From assembly GCA_029204225.1 (NCBI GenBank), contig CM055097.1:6777676-6841675 (forward strand): DNA of 64,000 nucleotides, read 5' to 3'. This DNA comes from Diphasiastrum complanatum (lineage: Eukaryota; Streptophyta; Lycopodiopsida; Lycopodiales; Lycopodiaceae). Under the pieces are notes generated by a model that saw only the letters and a program-made list of their open reading frames with translations, did no database searches and had not been told where the DNA came from. Shown here in pieces: positions 31,028 to 41,473 of the stretch (position 1 is its first letter; each line of letters starts with the position of its first letter). A program made the translations under genes and the position numbers.

Positions 31028-34000
31028 TCACCAATAATCTCCACAAGAACAGAAGCCATCCTTAAAAAGGTGGTATCTGTTTGCATCTATCACACTGATG
31101 TCACGCCTAACAATTTTTGAGATGATCTTTGTGGCATTGTGACAGTCACCGCAGACCCGAAGATTCTTTTTTATGCGAATAGGTGTCCCATAAGGCGTGT
31201 TGATGAGCCCAAAAGCAATGGCTTGCTTCTCACTATGTCCACACAAAGCATTCTCATTCTCCTCGTCCTCCACATCATCCAGCACAAAGCTTAAATTAGG
31301 TTTATACCCTGCCATCTTCATCAACCCCACCAATCTTCGATCCAGCTGCACCCAGGCATTTTTTTGACACATGCTTCCTTCATTTGATTTCTGATCTTTG
31401 CTAACTCATCCTTCTTACCAGCAGCTGCATAGATGTTTGATAGCAGCACATAAGGTGCAGCATTTTTTGGTTCCAACTTCACGACACGATCAAAGGCACG
31501 TCTTCCTATCTCCACGTGGCCATGGTTTCTAGCAGCACCAAGCAAAGTCATCCAAACCACACTATCAGGCTGAATTGGCATTTTGTTGATAAAGAGGTCA
31601 GCATCGGCCAAGCACCCTGCACGCCCTAGAAGATCAACCATACATGCATAGTGTTCCTTGGTTGGTGTGACACCATGATTTCTACACATGGAATCAAAGA
31701 CATAACGACCTTGATCTAATAGGCCAGAATGGGCACATGCAGAGAGAATACTAATATATGTGACCTCGTCAGGTTTCGTGCCTTCCCTCTGCATTTGCTC
31801 AAACAGAGCAAGGGCCTCCTGGGCAAGCCCATTCTGTGCATATCCCGCAATCATTGCAGTCCATGAAACCACATCTCGTTCACTCATATTGTCTAACAGC
31901 TCACGGGCGTCCTCGGTGCACCCGCATTTTGCATACATGTCAACAAGGGTGCTGCATACAACCACATCCGACTGAAAGCCTCTTTTTATGATCTCGGAGT
32001 GGAGCTGTTTGCCCTGTTCCAGAGCCGCTAGGCTGGCACATGCTTTGAGGAGAAGAACACACGTGACATTGTTTAGCTGCATGCCTTCCTGTTTCATTTG
32101 CTCATACAGAGCAAGGGCCTCCTTGCCAAGACCATTCTGTGCATATCCCGCAATCATCGCATTCCATGAAACCACATTTCGTTCACTCATGTTGTCAAAC
32201 AGTTCACGGGCATCCTCTGTGCACCCGCATTTTGCATATCCTGCAATCATAGCATTCCATGAAACCACATCTCGTTCACTCATGTTGTCGAACAGCTTAC
32301 GGGCGTCCTCTGTGCACCCGCATTTTGCATACATGTCAACAAGGGTGCTGCATACAACCACATCCGACTGAAAGCCTCTTTTTATGATCTCGGAGTGGAG
32401 CTGTTTGCCCTTTTCCAGGGCCGCTAGGCTGGCACATGCTTTTAGGAGAAGAATAAACGTGACATTGTTTGGATGCACGCCTTCCTGTTTCATTTGCTCA
32501 AACAGAGCAAGGGCCTCCTTGCCAAGCCCATTCTGTGCATATCCCGCAATCATCGCAGTCCATGAAACCACATTTCGTTCACTCATGTTGTCGAACAGCT
32601 CACGGGCGTCCTCTGGGCACCCGCATTTTGCATACATGTCAACAAGGGTGCTGCATACATCCACATTCGACTGAAAGCCTCTTTTTATGATCTCGGAGTG
32701 GAGCTGTTTGCCCTGTTCCAGGGCCGCTAGGCTGGCACATGCTTTTAGGAGAAGAACGAACGTGACATTGTCTGGCTGCATGCCTTCCTGTTTCATTTGC
32801 TCATACAGATCAAGGGCCTCCTTGCCAAGACCATTCTGTGCATATCCCGCAATCATCGCATTCCATGAAACCACATTTCGTTCACTCACGTTGTCAAACA
32901 ATTCACGGGCGTCCTCTGTGCACCCGCATTTTGCATACATGTTAACAAGGGTGCTTCCCACAATCACATCCGACTGAAAGCCTCTTTTTATGATGTCGGA
33001 GTGGAGCTGTCTGCCCTGTTCCAGGCCTGCTAGGCTGGCACATACTTTTAAGACAACAACGAACAGAACCTTGTCTGGTGCTAAGCCTGTCTCTTTCAAA
33101 TTGCTGAAATAAATTAATAGCCTCCTCAACTTCTCCACTATCAGCATATGCTGAGATGATAGCCGTCCACGAATACACATTGTGCTGAGGCATGTTGCTA
33201 AATACTTTGTGTGCATGCACCAGACTACCGCATTTGGAGTACATTTGAACAAGGGTGTTTGCTAAGAAAATATTTGAATCAAGTACACTTTGGACTATAA
33301 GGGCATGCACTTGCTTGCCCTCCGCCAGGGCCTTCCTTCTGGAACACCCCTTCAAAAGGCAAACATAGGCATGAAATTAGGGCCTCTTTCAAGCGTCCCT
33401 CCTCACAAAGTTTGCTCAGCTTATCAGCATTGCAAAAGGATTCGGGCACCCTGCATGATTCATATAATGATGATAAAGAAATATGAACAAGTGTCAATTT
33501 TGAAAGAGCAAGAAAAAGGAGGACATGTGGTAATCTCACGCCAGCACAGTTGAGATTAAAACCATACCGTGATCTCAATCCATCACCAGATTGTATATGA
33601 CCCAATGTCATAGAAGCCATCTTTTCTTTTACCCAGGAGGGATTGAGCCAACCATCAACCCATAGGCCCTCAAGCGTCCTCTTATGTTTAAAGTCGGGGT
33701 GCCTTGCACGTTTCTGCATAAATTATACAGATCACAGTCAAAGCTTCAACTTAAGGAAAAGGACTACACAAACCAATCGGCTTCATACCCATAATATCAT
33801 CGCAACAATAAAATTCAAGTAAATGGTGATTAGCAAAAGCAAGTGCAGCCTGAAATGAGGCGCACCTTAGTCAGTCTATTGTCCCACCACTGCGATGGAT
33901 CTGCGAAAAACTCCTGCCAGAGCTGCTCCATTCTAACCAGTCTGCCTGCATGCCCTAAGGGTAAAACCAGAATGCATCAGAAACATGGTTAAGGATTGTC

Positions 34001-34518
34001 AATGTGGATTTAAGCATCTCTACAAATTCATCTCCCCCTCAGCCAGCCACGGAGTGCTGGCGAGTTAAAAAGAGTATGACAGAAATAATAAGCATACCCG
34101 AGCCCCGAGGTGTTGAAAAAGCGGATGGCTTCCGTTGTTGAAATTGTAGCATGACAGGTAGCCTGGCACGAACCCAATGAGGATTGAACCGATTGTTGTT
34201 GATGCACAGTGCCTCCTTTCTGGTGACGTCGACGTCCATCCGAGGACGACCTCTGGAAGGAGGAAGAAGAGCAGCAGTAGTACAAGTGAGCGAAGCAGAA
34301 GGAGATGAGAGGGCGTGGGCGTATTCATTTGTGGGTCTGATGATGAGGCGAGGAGGGCAAAAAAGGAGTAGAGATCGATGAGGAGAAGAACGATCGGCAG
34401 AGAGGAACAAGAAGAAGAGGCTGCCATGACGACGATCGTCGTTGGGGTTGAAACAAAGGCCTACTTCTCCTCCTCCTCCGCCTCGTCCTGTTAACGTTGC
34501 TGTTGTCGTCATTGCCAT
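31028..34518 (-). pseudogene. PDF-motif / PLS-PPR-E-DYW organelle RNA-editing-type protein, probable pseudogene
   Basis: Family role: PLS-DYW pentatricopeptide proteins bind organelle RNA and deaminate specific cytidines. Exons on minus: 34518-34098 (low-complexity, Arg/Ser-rich, targeting-peptide-like), 33954-33866, 33713-33568 and 33450-31028; GT-AG throughout with matching phases. Exons 2-3 encode LWQEFFADPSQWWDNR then HPDFKHKRTLEGLWVD and NPSWV, the PDF motif known from OSB proteins and some PPR proteins. Exon 4 carries PPR triplets and a DYW domain with HSEK, CGDCH and terminal CGDYW (deaminase residues intact). Lesions: a frameshift near 33375, a 1-nt frameshift near 33100 (QQF/KETGLAPDK), and a deletion near 31340 that removes the E+ segment between GCSWIE and [16 protein letters not shown] and shifts frame. 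A sequencing error could explain one lesion but not the deletion. Confidence 0.85.
31800..33010 (-). repeat. Near-identical 303-bp P-L-S repeat units within the PPR gene
   Basis: The word CGTTCACTCATGTTGTC (minus: the DNMSER codons) recurs near 31879, 32179, 32275, 32577 and 32880, spaced about 300, 96, 302 and 303 bp. 303 bp is 101 codons, exactly one P+L+S triplet. Units are nearly identical at DNA level, and the 96-bp step marks a partial extra unit (MIAGYAKCGCTEDA fused in place of MIAGYAQNG). Confidence 0.9.
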
Positions 34519-34829
34519 GGCGTGCTCTACCTGTTGCTGCTCTGCTCCTTAAGCTCTCTCGCACATCAAATATAATATTAATATTTTGGGGATGGCAGGT
34601 GTCAACACTGCTGTTCGCAGCTCCGAGCTCTCCTCCCTTCCTTTCATGAATGATCTCGCATCCCATCCCATATTAATGCTTTTACTCCTATCCTCTTTCC
34701 CTACTCATTGATTGGTCATTTCACATTAGATATATATTTAATTATCTATTTAATTAATCCTTTTAAATCTTATTATTAATTAACCTCTTGTCACCCATTT
34801 TAATACTTTTTTCTTTTAAAAAAGCTTAA
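34519..34829. other. 5' flank of the PPR gene
   Basis: Upstream region of the minus-strand PPR gene; AT-rich beyond 34680. No core promoter element can be assigned with confidence. Confidence 0.35.
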
Positions 34830-36240
34830 AGATAGTATTATATTTTTACAAGCATACAAGTCCAAAAAGATGGCAAATGGAGTCCAAGTTATTCAAGAGT
34901 TTGGAAGGACGCCTCTACAACCTATAGAGGCAAGCACACCATGCACGGAGGTGGTCCAAACATACAACTAGTGTGCATAAAAAATTAGCCAAGCGAAGAC
35001 AAGCCCCAGCCAAGAGTGAGAGTAGAGCGATCTGGTATGTGAGAGTGACCCAGCAAAATGGTGTCAATTCCCAGAGAAAATGTGAAACCTCAATGACAAA
35101 GCAATTGGGGAAGCTCAAACCATAAGTCCCATTGATAGTAAAAGAATAAGTGCTCAACTGTTTCTTCTTTCAGCTGACAAAAAGGGCAAAGACGATCTAG
35201 CCTGAAGGGACGAGAACAAAAGGGGGAAAGAAAGAAGGGGGGAGTTCATTACATAAGGGAAGAAAAAGAGATCAGGGGAAAGCTCCTCGAAACAACACCT
35301 AAGCATGAGTGATTGTGGTCCGAAAGAGTAGTAAACTGGTGAATTTTAGCATATAACAAATGAAGCCAAGACATGGAAGAAGAAAGATAAAAATGGTCAA
35401 GCCTGGTAGAATAGAAGAATGGGAACGAAAGCCAAGCTGCACGTTGCGAGGGAGAAATAGTGTGAGGACCGTCTAAAGGGCCAAGATAGATATTAAAGTC
35501 ACCTACGACAATGAGGTGGTCATCGAAGATAGGTCGCAGACTAGACTAGAATTTAGTATGATCGGAAACCAGAGAGCGGGCATATTGATTAATAACTGAA
35601 AAGGTAAAACCTACCTTACGAAGGTGAAGCAACACCCACTTGCCAACATGGTCGGAGGAACTGGAGAGCACTTGCTAATAACGAGAAACAAGAGTTAGAA
35701 CACCCCACAAGTGCCTTGAGCCAGGGCGACCCATAGTGATAGGAAACAACAAATTTCTTGATCAAGCAATGTTGATTAAACTCTAGCTTGGTTTCTTGCA
35801 AGGCAATGAGCACATTTTTGGAAGGATAGGACGCTAGGTAGGTTTGACTTGCTAGATCATTGAGGCCACAAACATTCCAAATAGATATTCATTCCAACCC
35901 TAAAGTAGGAGGAGATAGAGGGAGTGAAGATTACAACAACATAGCTGCAGCTTTGACAGGCAAACTAGGAGAGGAACTTAGAGCGAAGATTCCGTTTGAT
36001 AGTAGTTAGTCTTTTAGAGGCCTTTCCATTTGCCAAATGTTTATTGGTATTCGTCATAACAGGCACACCAGCAGCCTGGGAGGTAGCCGACACCAACCGA
36101 GAGAGTGTGTGAGTACGAAATGTTGTAGACTGATGTTGCACCAGGAAAACTGATGAAGATAACAACGAAGGTTTAGAGTGGCAACCGGCTGCAGCACAGA
36201 CGGAAGGTCATCCTCCATAGCCTGTTCAATCCACATTTTC
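34830..36240 (-). mobile_element. L1-type LINE with the reverse transcriptase deleted
   Basis: On the minus strand, from 36240 downward: ORF1-like debris (36240-35960), an endonuclease start WNVCGLNDLASQTYL and ALQETKLEF (about 35880-35775), the endonuclease core VVGDFNIYLGPLDGP (about 35520-35470), then directly a zinc-knuckle-type C terminus CPFCQLKEETVEHLFF (about 35195-35145). The 3' end (34830-34870 on +) reads ATAATACTATCTTTAAGCTT with an A/T-rich tail. The whole RT (normally ~1.5 kb) is missing between the endonuclease and the zinc segment. This is a different, classical plant L1 lineage from the CT-associated LINE at 3.5-7.7 kb. Confidence 0.75.
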
Positions 36241-36245
36241 ACTTC

Positions 36246-36722
36246 ACATTCACGATGATGATATAGATATGAGACGATTGGAAGAGCATGATGGGCATTA
36301 TTGTGGTCCAGCTTTCAATAAATTAAGGGAAGCTTTTAAACCTGAGATTGGCATAAAGAAGAATGACGTTATTCTTGTGAGGCCGAGTGACACCATATAT
36401 TCAATCTGGTTGGGAACTGAAACTTGTCACGATGTCCATGAATTACACAAAAGTGAAGATACAATATTGGGCTCCGGTCAAACAACGAAAAGGTGCATTC
36501 GATGCTGAAGTCTACAAGGATTGTTGGAATAAGTATTGGCAATGCGACAAAAAAGATCCAAAGCAATGGGAGTACTTGCACACAATTGTTTGGAGTTGGA
36601 CAACAAAAACAGCCTTAGGACAAAAATTTATAGCTACTATCAAAATACTAAAGAATGTGTGCTTAAAAGCAAAAGAGAATCTTAAATTAGTAGAGAACAT
36701 TGATGATGATGCTGCAATGTAA
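36246..36722 (+). pseudogene. Unrecognised ORF with one frameshift
   Basis: Two overlapping frames (36246-36508 and 36387-36722) make one protein if a single frameshift near 36435-36455 is allowed. Features: HDGHYCGPAFNKLREAF, then VILVRPSDTIYSIWLGT, then IQYWAPVKQRKG, EVYKDCWNKYWQCDKKDP.QW and VWSW. The VRPSD..Y..WLG and QYW.PVK words suggest a chromatin-type (BAH- or Tudor-like) beta fold, but I cannot assign a family. It begins exactly where the minus-strand L1 element ends (36240). Single-exon; no start with a clear context. Confidence 0.4.
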
Positions 36723-37748
36723 TCATTTTTCTTCAAATTGAATAAAGATATGATTTTTTCAGTTTATATTCTATGTGCCTATGATTTGCTTCGGTCTTTG
36801 CACATAAATTCAATAATTAGTCGAAAGCAAATAAATTCAATACTAGTATGCACTTGAAAGTAAAAAATAATAATAATCAATCGTCATAGCACGTTGATGA
36901 TAACATTAGGACATGTTTATTTTTCATGTTCAAATTTGATAAATGTATCATTTTTTCAATTTTGGATATTGCGTGTCTACGCTTTGTTCTAGTCTTTGCA
37001 TTATAGTTTTTTTTTTTTTACAATTCTACCTTTAAATAAACATGTGATTACAATACGTCATTGCTACTTGACCTTATTGATATAGAAATATAAACAAGAT
37101 TAAACCAATTGATTTTATTAAAAATTATCTGATTTTTGAAAGACTTATACAACATAATATAATTAATTCTAATCAAATTTTGATGTTTGTCATAAAAAAA
37201 CAAAAAAAAAATATATCAATTGCAAATTTAATATTGATATTAACTAGGGAGACAAAGAGAGAAGACTTGGTGTTTGGGTGTGTGTGTGTGCTCGTAGGAG
37301 GGAGAATTTGTAGTAGGGGATTCACGGAAAAGGGAAGGATGTTGAATGAAAAAAAGAGATTTGTGAAGAACTCAACATTAAAGGAAAAAATAAGAGGCGG
37401 TTGAGGGTAGAAGGTGAGGGCAAATAGTAGTGGATTAAGAGAAGAAGTATAAGGGCTAGAAAGAGGAAAGAAAAACAAAAATAAAATAAGATATAAAATA
37501 AGAATTGAATTTGTTTTAAAATCAAGATATTTTTTTTTTGAAATTACCAAAATGGTCTTGTAACAAGGAATAGGAATAGGAATGAATGATGGATAGGAAT
37601 AAATGAAAGCATGATAGATAGGAATGAATGGATCTGAATAGTAGTAGTAATAGGAGTGAACGAATAGGAATAGTAATGTTATGGCCATATTCGGTTTAGG
37701 ACCTAGAATAGTCCTAATATGGTAAACCGGCCCTCCAGTATTCGAGAT
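36723..37748. other. AT-rich intergenic DNA
   Basis: No gene. Bases 37560-37680 hold GGAATAGGAATGAATG-type short repeats. A 171-codon minus-strand frame across 37173-37688 is low-complexity Tyr/Phe/Pro/Ile and not believable as a gene. Confidence 0.5.
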
Positions 37749-38154
37749 TGTTGGTCACGCCTTGATTTAATTCCATGTCAAGGCCAGTTTGTGACTAATT
37801 ACCTTGAGAGGACCCAGACACTCTAATTGAGACATATGGAGTATTGCATGTCTGTGTGACGGATATAGGCAGGAGGACTGCATGAAGAGATGTGATCTAT
37901 TTATAGTTGACCTGCATGGGGATTGCATGGTTTCATGCACAAGATTCTACTCTCTATATAATGAGGTAGAGATTCTCTCATCGACATATTGGGTTTAGGT
38001 TACCAGTTTTTCTCTTCTCCTCTTGCTTCATATGGCATGGCTTGGGGGCTAGATCTAGTTTTGATCTAGGTTTGGTTGGGCGGTTTGGCTCCATAGTCTC
38101 TCTTATTGTGTTCTCTTGTTCTCATCTTAGGGGTTGTTCCTTAGGGTCTTTACA
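37749..38154 (+). mobile_element. Copia LTR, about 406 bp
   Basis: Starts TGTTGGTCACGCC and ends CTTTACA, followed after one T by the primer-binding site TGGTATCAGAGCC at 38156. It contains CTATATAATGAGG (TATA-like) near 37957 and a block CTTGGGGGCTAGATC...GATCTAGGTTTGGTTGGG that recurs at 63805-63850. Only about 110 bp of element follow the primer site before the sequence changes, and no second LTR was found. Confidence 0.7.
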
Positions 38155-38155
38155 T

Positions 38156-38168
38156 TGGTATCAGAGCC
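38156..38168 (+). promoter_or_regulatory. Primer-binding site (initiator Met tRNA)
   Basis: TGGTATCAGAGCC, complementary to the 3' end of initiator methionine tRNA, used to prime minus-strand synthesis in copia elements. Confidence 0.85.
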
Positions 38169-39173
38169 CGGCTAAGATGCGGTCTCGGATGGGAATTGGA
38201 GGCAAGCTCTACATGGGATTGGAAGATCGAAGCACTTGGAGTAACATCCCAGTTGGAGTGCAGAATTCTCAAAAGAGGTTTGGAATTGGAATTGTTAATT
38301 CTTGGAGCTCTTCAAAATTGTTGGTAACATCATGTTTTAATTTTGAAGGAGAAATTGAGAATTAGTCTTGTAATTTCATTCTGAATTTTCTGGTTTTTGA
38401 GAATAATTCCAATTCATGTTTAATGATTTGCAAGAGTGAATCATGTGGCTTGATCATACTTTGGAGAGTGTGAATTGAGTGTGCAATAAATCAATCCTAA
38501 CAGTTTTATCCATCAATTCACCAAGTCTTTTCGCAATCCAAAGTTATTTTTCCATCGAGGTATTAGTTTTTAGATCAACGAATCACTCATAATTGCATTA
38601 TTAGAAATATGAACAATTTGTATAAGAAAACATTAATCACATCGTTAGTATTGTTATTATTCATTCCCACCAACAATAACATTCCAGATGGAGAGGCTTC
38701 TAGTTGTTAATCCAAAATTATGCCAAGATTTTTTGCCTTTGCCAGCATATTGTAGATGTTATTTTGTCGTATTGCAGAACATATTTCTTTATCAACGATG
38801 TGTCGACCACATCATTTTAAGTTCTCCATAAACCCAAATGGCGTAAAGTCAACGTTACAATGTGACAAACAAAATGGAAGCCTTGAATTCTTTCGACGAC
38901 ACCTCAATTCCTCCTTTAAGATTTCATTTTGTTGGAGGAAAGTTGATTGTGAGCAAGAGGTTCATTGAATCAAAAGTAGAAAGTGATCTATCCTTTAGAG
39001 GCATCGGTGCAGTGATTGACTTCAATAGTAAAAGCTCTTCTCTTGTCATGTTGGCAAGCCATGTTGACATCAAGGGAAATGAACAATACATATTTGAAGA
39101 TCAGTCATTGTCAACTCATTTTGTGGTTAGTGTTTGAGGATGCCACGTGGAAAATGACAATCCACATGGATGT
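38169..39173. other. Intergenic, no recognised gene
   Basis: Contains an open stretch at 38862-39137 (91 codons from ATG) that resembles nothing I know. No RNA gene seen. Confidence 0.35.
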
Positions 39174-39424
39174 TGGAAATCGACATATATTCCCAGTGTC
39201 AGATTTCGTCATCTCTGCAAATTTCCAACAGGTAGAGTGCATTTTTAAATCCGTCGAAAACACATCTTTCCGTCATAATTTTAGGGCAAAATTTTGGTGT
39301 CGGAATTCGACACATTTTACCAGTGTTGGATTTCAACATCCTCTGTGAATTTTCGATGCACATAGAACATAATCTCCGACATCTGTTCGACATCTATTTT
39401 AGGGTTGAAATTGATGTCGGAATC
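39174..39424. repeat. Two diverged tandem units, period about 128 bp
   Basis: Units at 39174 and 39302 align over GGAAwTCGACA, CCAGTGTyrGATTTC, CATCT, ATTTTAGGG and GTGTCGG/GATGTCGG. The units carry repeated TCGACA/TGTCGG words, so they may derive from a MITE. About 65-70% identical by eye. Confidence 0.55.
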
Positions 39425-39614
39425 CGACAACATTAAAAAAAAAATTCGATTATTTTTGGCACACAGTTTATGCGTGCGTTTTTTTGCGAATAGGATCGGA
39501 GCTGGCGAGATGTTGCATTGAGTTAAATTATCAATTCCGTGATACAATTGGTGTTTTAAAATGAGGTTAGTGATCATGAGTCATGTTTCTTTCATCTAGC
39601 ATAACTGATCCTTT

Positions 39615-39637
39615 CTTCTTCTTCTTCTTCTTCTTCT

Positions 39638-39726
<89 letters not shown>
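39615..39726. repeat. (CTT)n(CT)n microsatellite
   Basis: Nine CTT units run into about 42 CT units, one of the longest CT tracts in the window. Confidence 0.95.
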
Positions 39727-39734
<8 letters not shown>

Positions 39735-40149
39735 CAAGGATGCATGTGATAGGTGTTCATAATGTAATGCGGTTTAGGGTCAAAGATCTAAGTTGTCTTT
39801 AATAAAATTAAGTGTTTTGCATACTATGAATGATGATTTCATTATTGAACAAAATTTTAAAAAGTCTAACAACCTTGGAACGTTTTTAATGAACAAGTTT
39901 GAAACGTTTTTTTGCATTTTCGGGTTCATTCACAACTTCACTTGTGAGTAAACTAATTGAATAACAATTCACAACTTCATAACTAACGTATGGAAATTAC
40001 AATCCGTTCAATATTCACAAATCAAAATCATTGAAATTCAAATGTTATATTACGTCATAATGTTGTGAGACTTTCCGTCTCGTGTACAATACATCGTGAT
40101 GATATACATATCCAAAAATAAAAAAAATAAAAACTACACTATATTATAC
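39727..40149. other. Intergenic, no gene
   Basis: AT-rich, no supported feature. Confidence 0.4.
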
Positions 40150-40740
40150 ACTACTACTCCTCTAGTGTCATCATCACCTTGACCCGTAGATGCGACATGC
40201 TCTGCATCTAGAGATGGTGCTGCATGTGCCTGCATAAACACAGACAACAAATATGACAATGGTAAGTTTTCGACCAAAGATCAATCTACTGATGATATAT
40301 GCATATAAATAAATTTGATGAACACAATGATGAATATAACTCACTATGGGGTGGATGCCCCGACGAGCTAGCTCTGCCACCAAACCAGCGTATGAATCGC
40401 GAAATGTAATTTCATACTCGGCCTTAAATGGATAGCATCCAAAGTCGTAATGCTGTAAAAAAAACAAAAAAGAATGACAAGTTAAAAATTTTTCCACGAA
40501 TTAATTCATATGCGATGACAGTAACGAATGCATTGTAGAATATAAATGAAATACATACCATTTGGGCCTGTAGGCCTGCTTTTCCACTAGATCCTAACTT
40601 AGGATTTCCCATGCCATGGGTCATCCTACTCGCCGCAGCCTCCTTCTGCAAGCGACATTTTCTGGATCTTTGGCCTCATCCTTGCAGGCCTTCCAATCTG
40701 GCTTGGAATACCAAGCAGGCTTTGACTTGCCTGCCCGACA
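40150..40740 (-). pseudogene. Plant transposase-like (Ptta/En/Spm type) remnant
   Basis: On minus: AWYSKPDWKACKDEAKDPE (about 40720-40664), then KEAAASRMTHGMGNPKLGSS and GKAGLQAQM ending at a donor GTATGT (about 40558), a ~105-bp intron, and then HYDFGCYPFKAEYEITFRDS and AELARRGIHPI (40450-40345). The ASR.THG.GN.K.GSSGKAG block resembles the C-terminal part of plant Transposase_24-like proteins of CACTA elements. It lies back-to-back with a CACTA ORF on the other strand. Confidence 0.5.
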
Positions 40741-40744
40741 TACA

Positions 40745-41472
40745 ATGCCATGTGGGCATACAGATATCACTTTCGTGTTGAGGGCATTGACACCAAAAGA
40801 CACACATTTGATTGCGGCATAATGGCAAACTCTCAACATGAGAGTCGATCTAGTGCAAATGACACAAACATCATTTCAGGTGACCTAGACTATGTCAGCA
40901 CACTTCAACGTATTCATGAGATCGACTATGGAAGCAATGAAAAATACTTGATCTTTGATGTGAAATGGTTCAAAGTTAACTATCGTGAAACAATGCTACG
41001 ATTAAAAAGGATGTATCCGGATTCTTTGCAATCGACTCGACAAAAGTAATACCTATGAATTCATACGACACGTTCTTGTTGCCACAACATTGTGAACACA
41101 TATAACTACCTTGCAAATTGAACTATATTTTATGTGACTTTTTTGTTTGATCGCTTTAAACACAAATTGTGATCAGATTGTGCATTGATTTTATTTGTCT
41201 ATGGTAGATCATATTTCATCCGGATCTCCCCTCTGTGGTCATATGCCATCCAACTCAATACAAGATCACGATGTATATTTGAAGACAAAGATATTGCATC
41301 AGATATGTCAAACGACTTGCATGAGGAACTGGAAATCGAGCCAGAACCCTTGATCGAACAAGAAATCCAAGTTCCATTTGATGTTGAAATCACTGAAGAA
41401 GAAATCACAAATGAAAATATGAACGTAGAAAGGCAATTGCTGATGAGAATGCCACGTTTCGATGAAGAATAG
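40745..41472 (+). pseudogene. CACTA (En/Spm) TNP2-type C-terminal remnant
   Basis: Segment 40780-41049 reads HTFDCGIMANSQHESRSSAND, then GDLDYVSTLQRIHEIDYG and EKYLIFDVKWFKVNY. This order (H..CG, GDLDYYG.L..I.E..Y, F.VKWF) is the DUF4216 region of CACTA TNP2 proteins. A second block (41185-41472) with RCIFEDKDIAS and a strongly acidic tail ending EE-stop is compatible with the next exon. Upstream DDE catalytic parts are absent. Confidence 0.65.
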
Positions 41473-41473
41473 C

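Noticed and set aside
31760-32977. Series of plus-strand frames of 70-127 codons
   Set aside because: Antisense shadows of the repeated PPR gene, repeating at the same 303-bp step.
37173-37688. 171-codon minus-strand frame rich in Phe, Tyr, Pro
   Set aside because: Low-complexity AT-rich repeat translation; no domain or start context.
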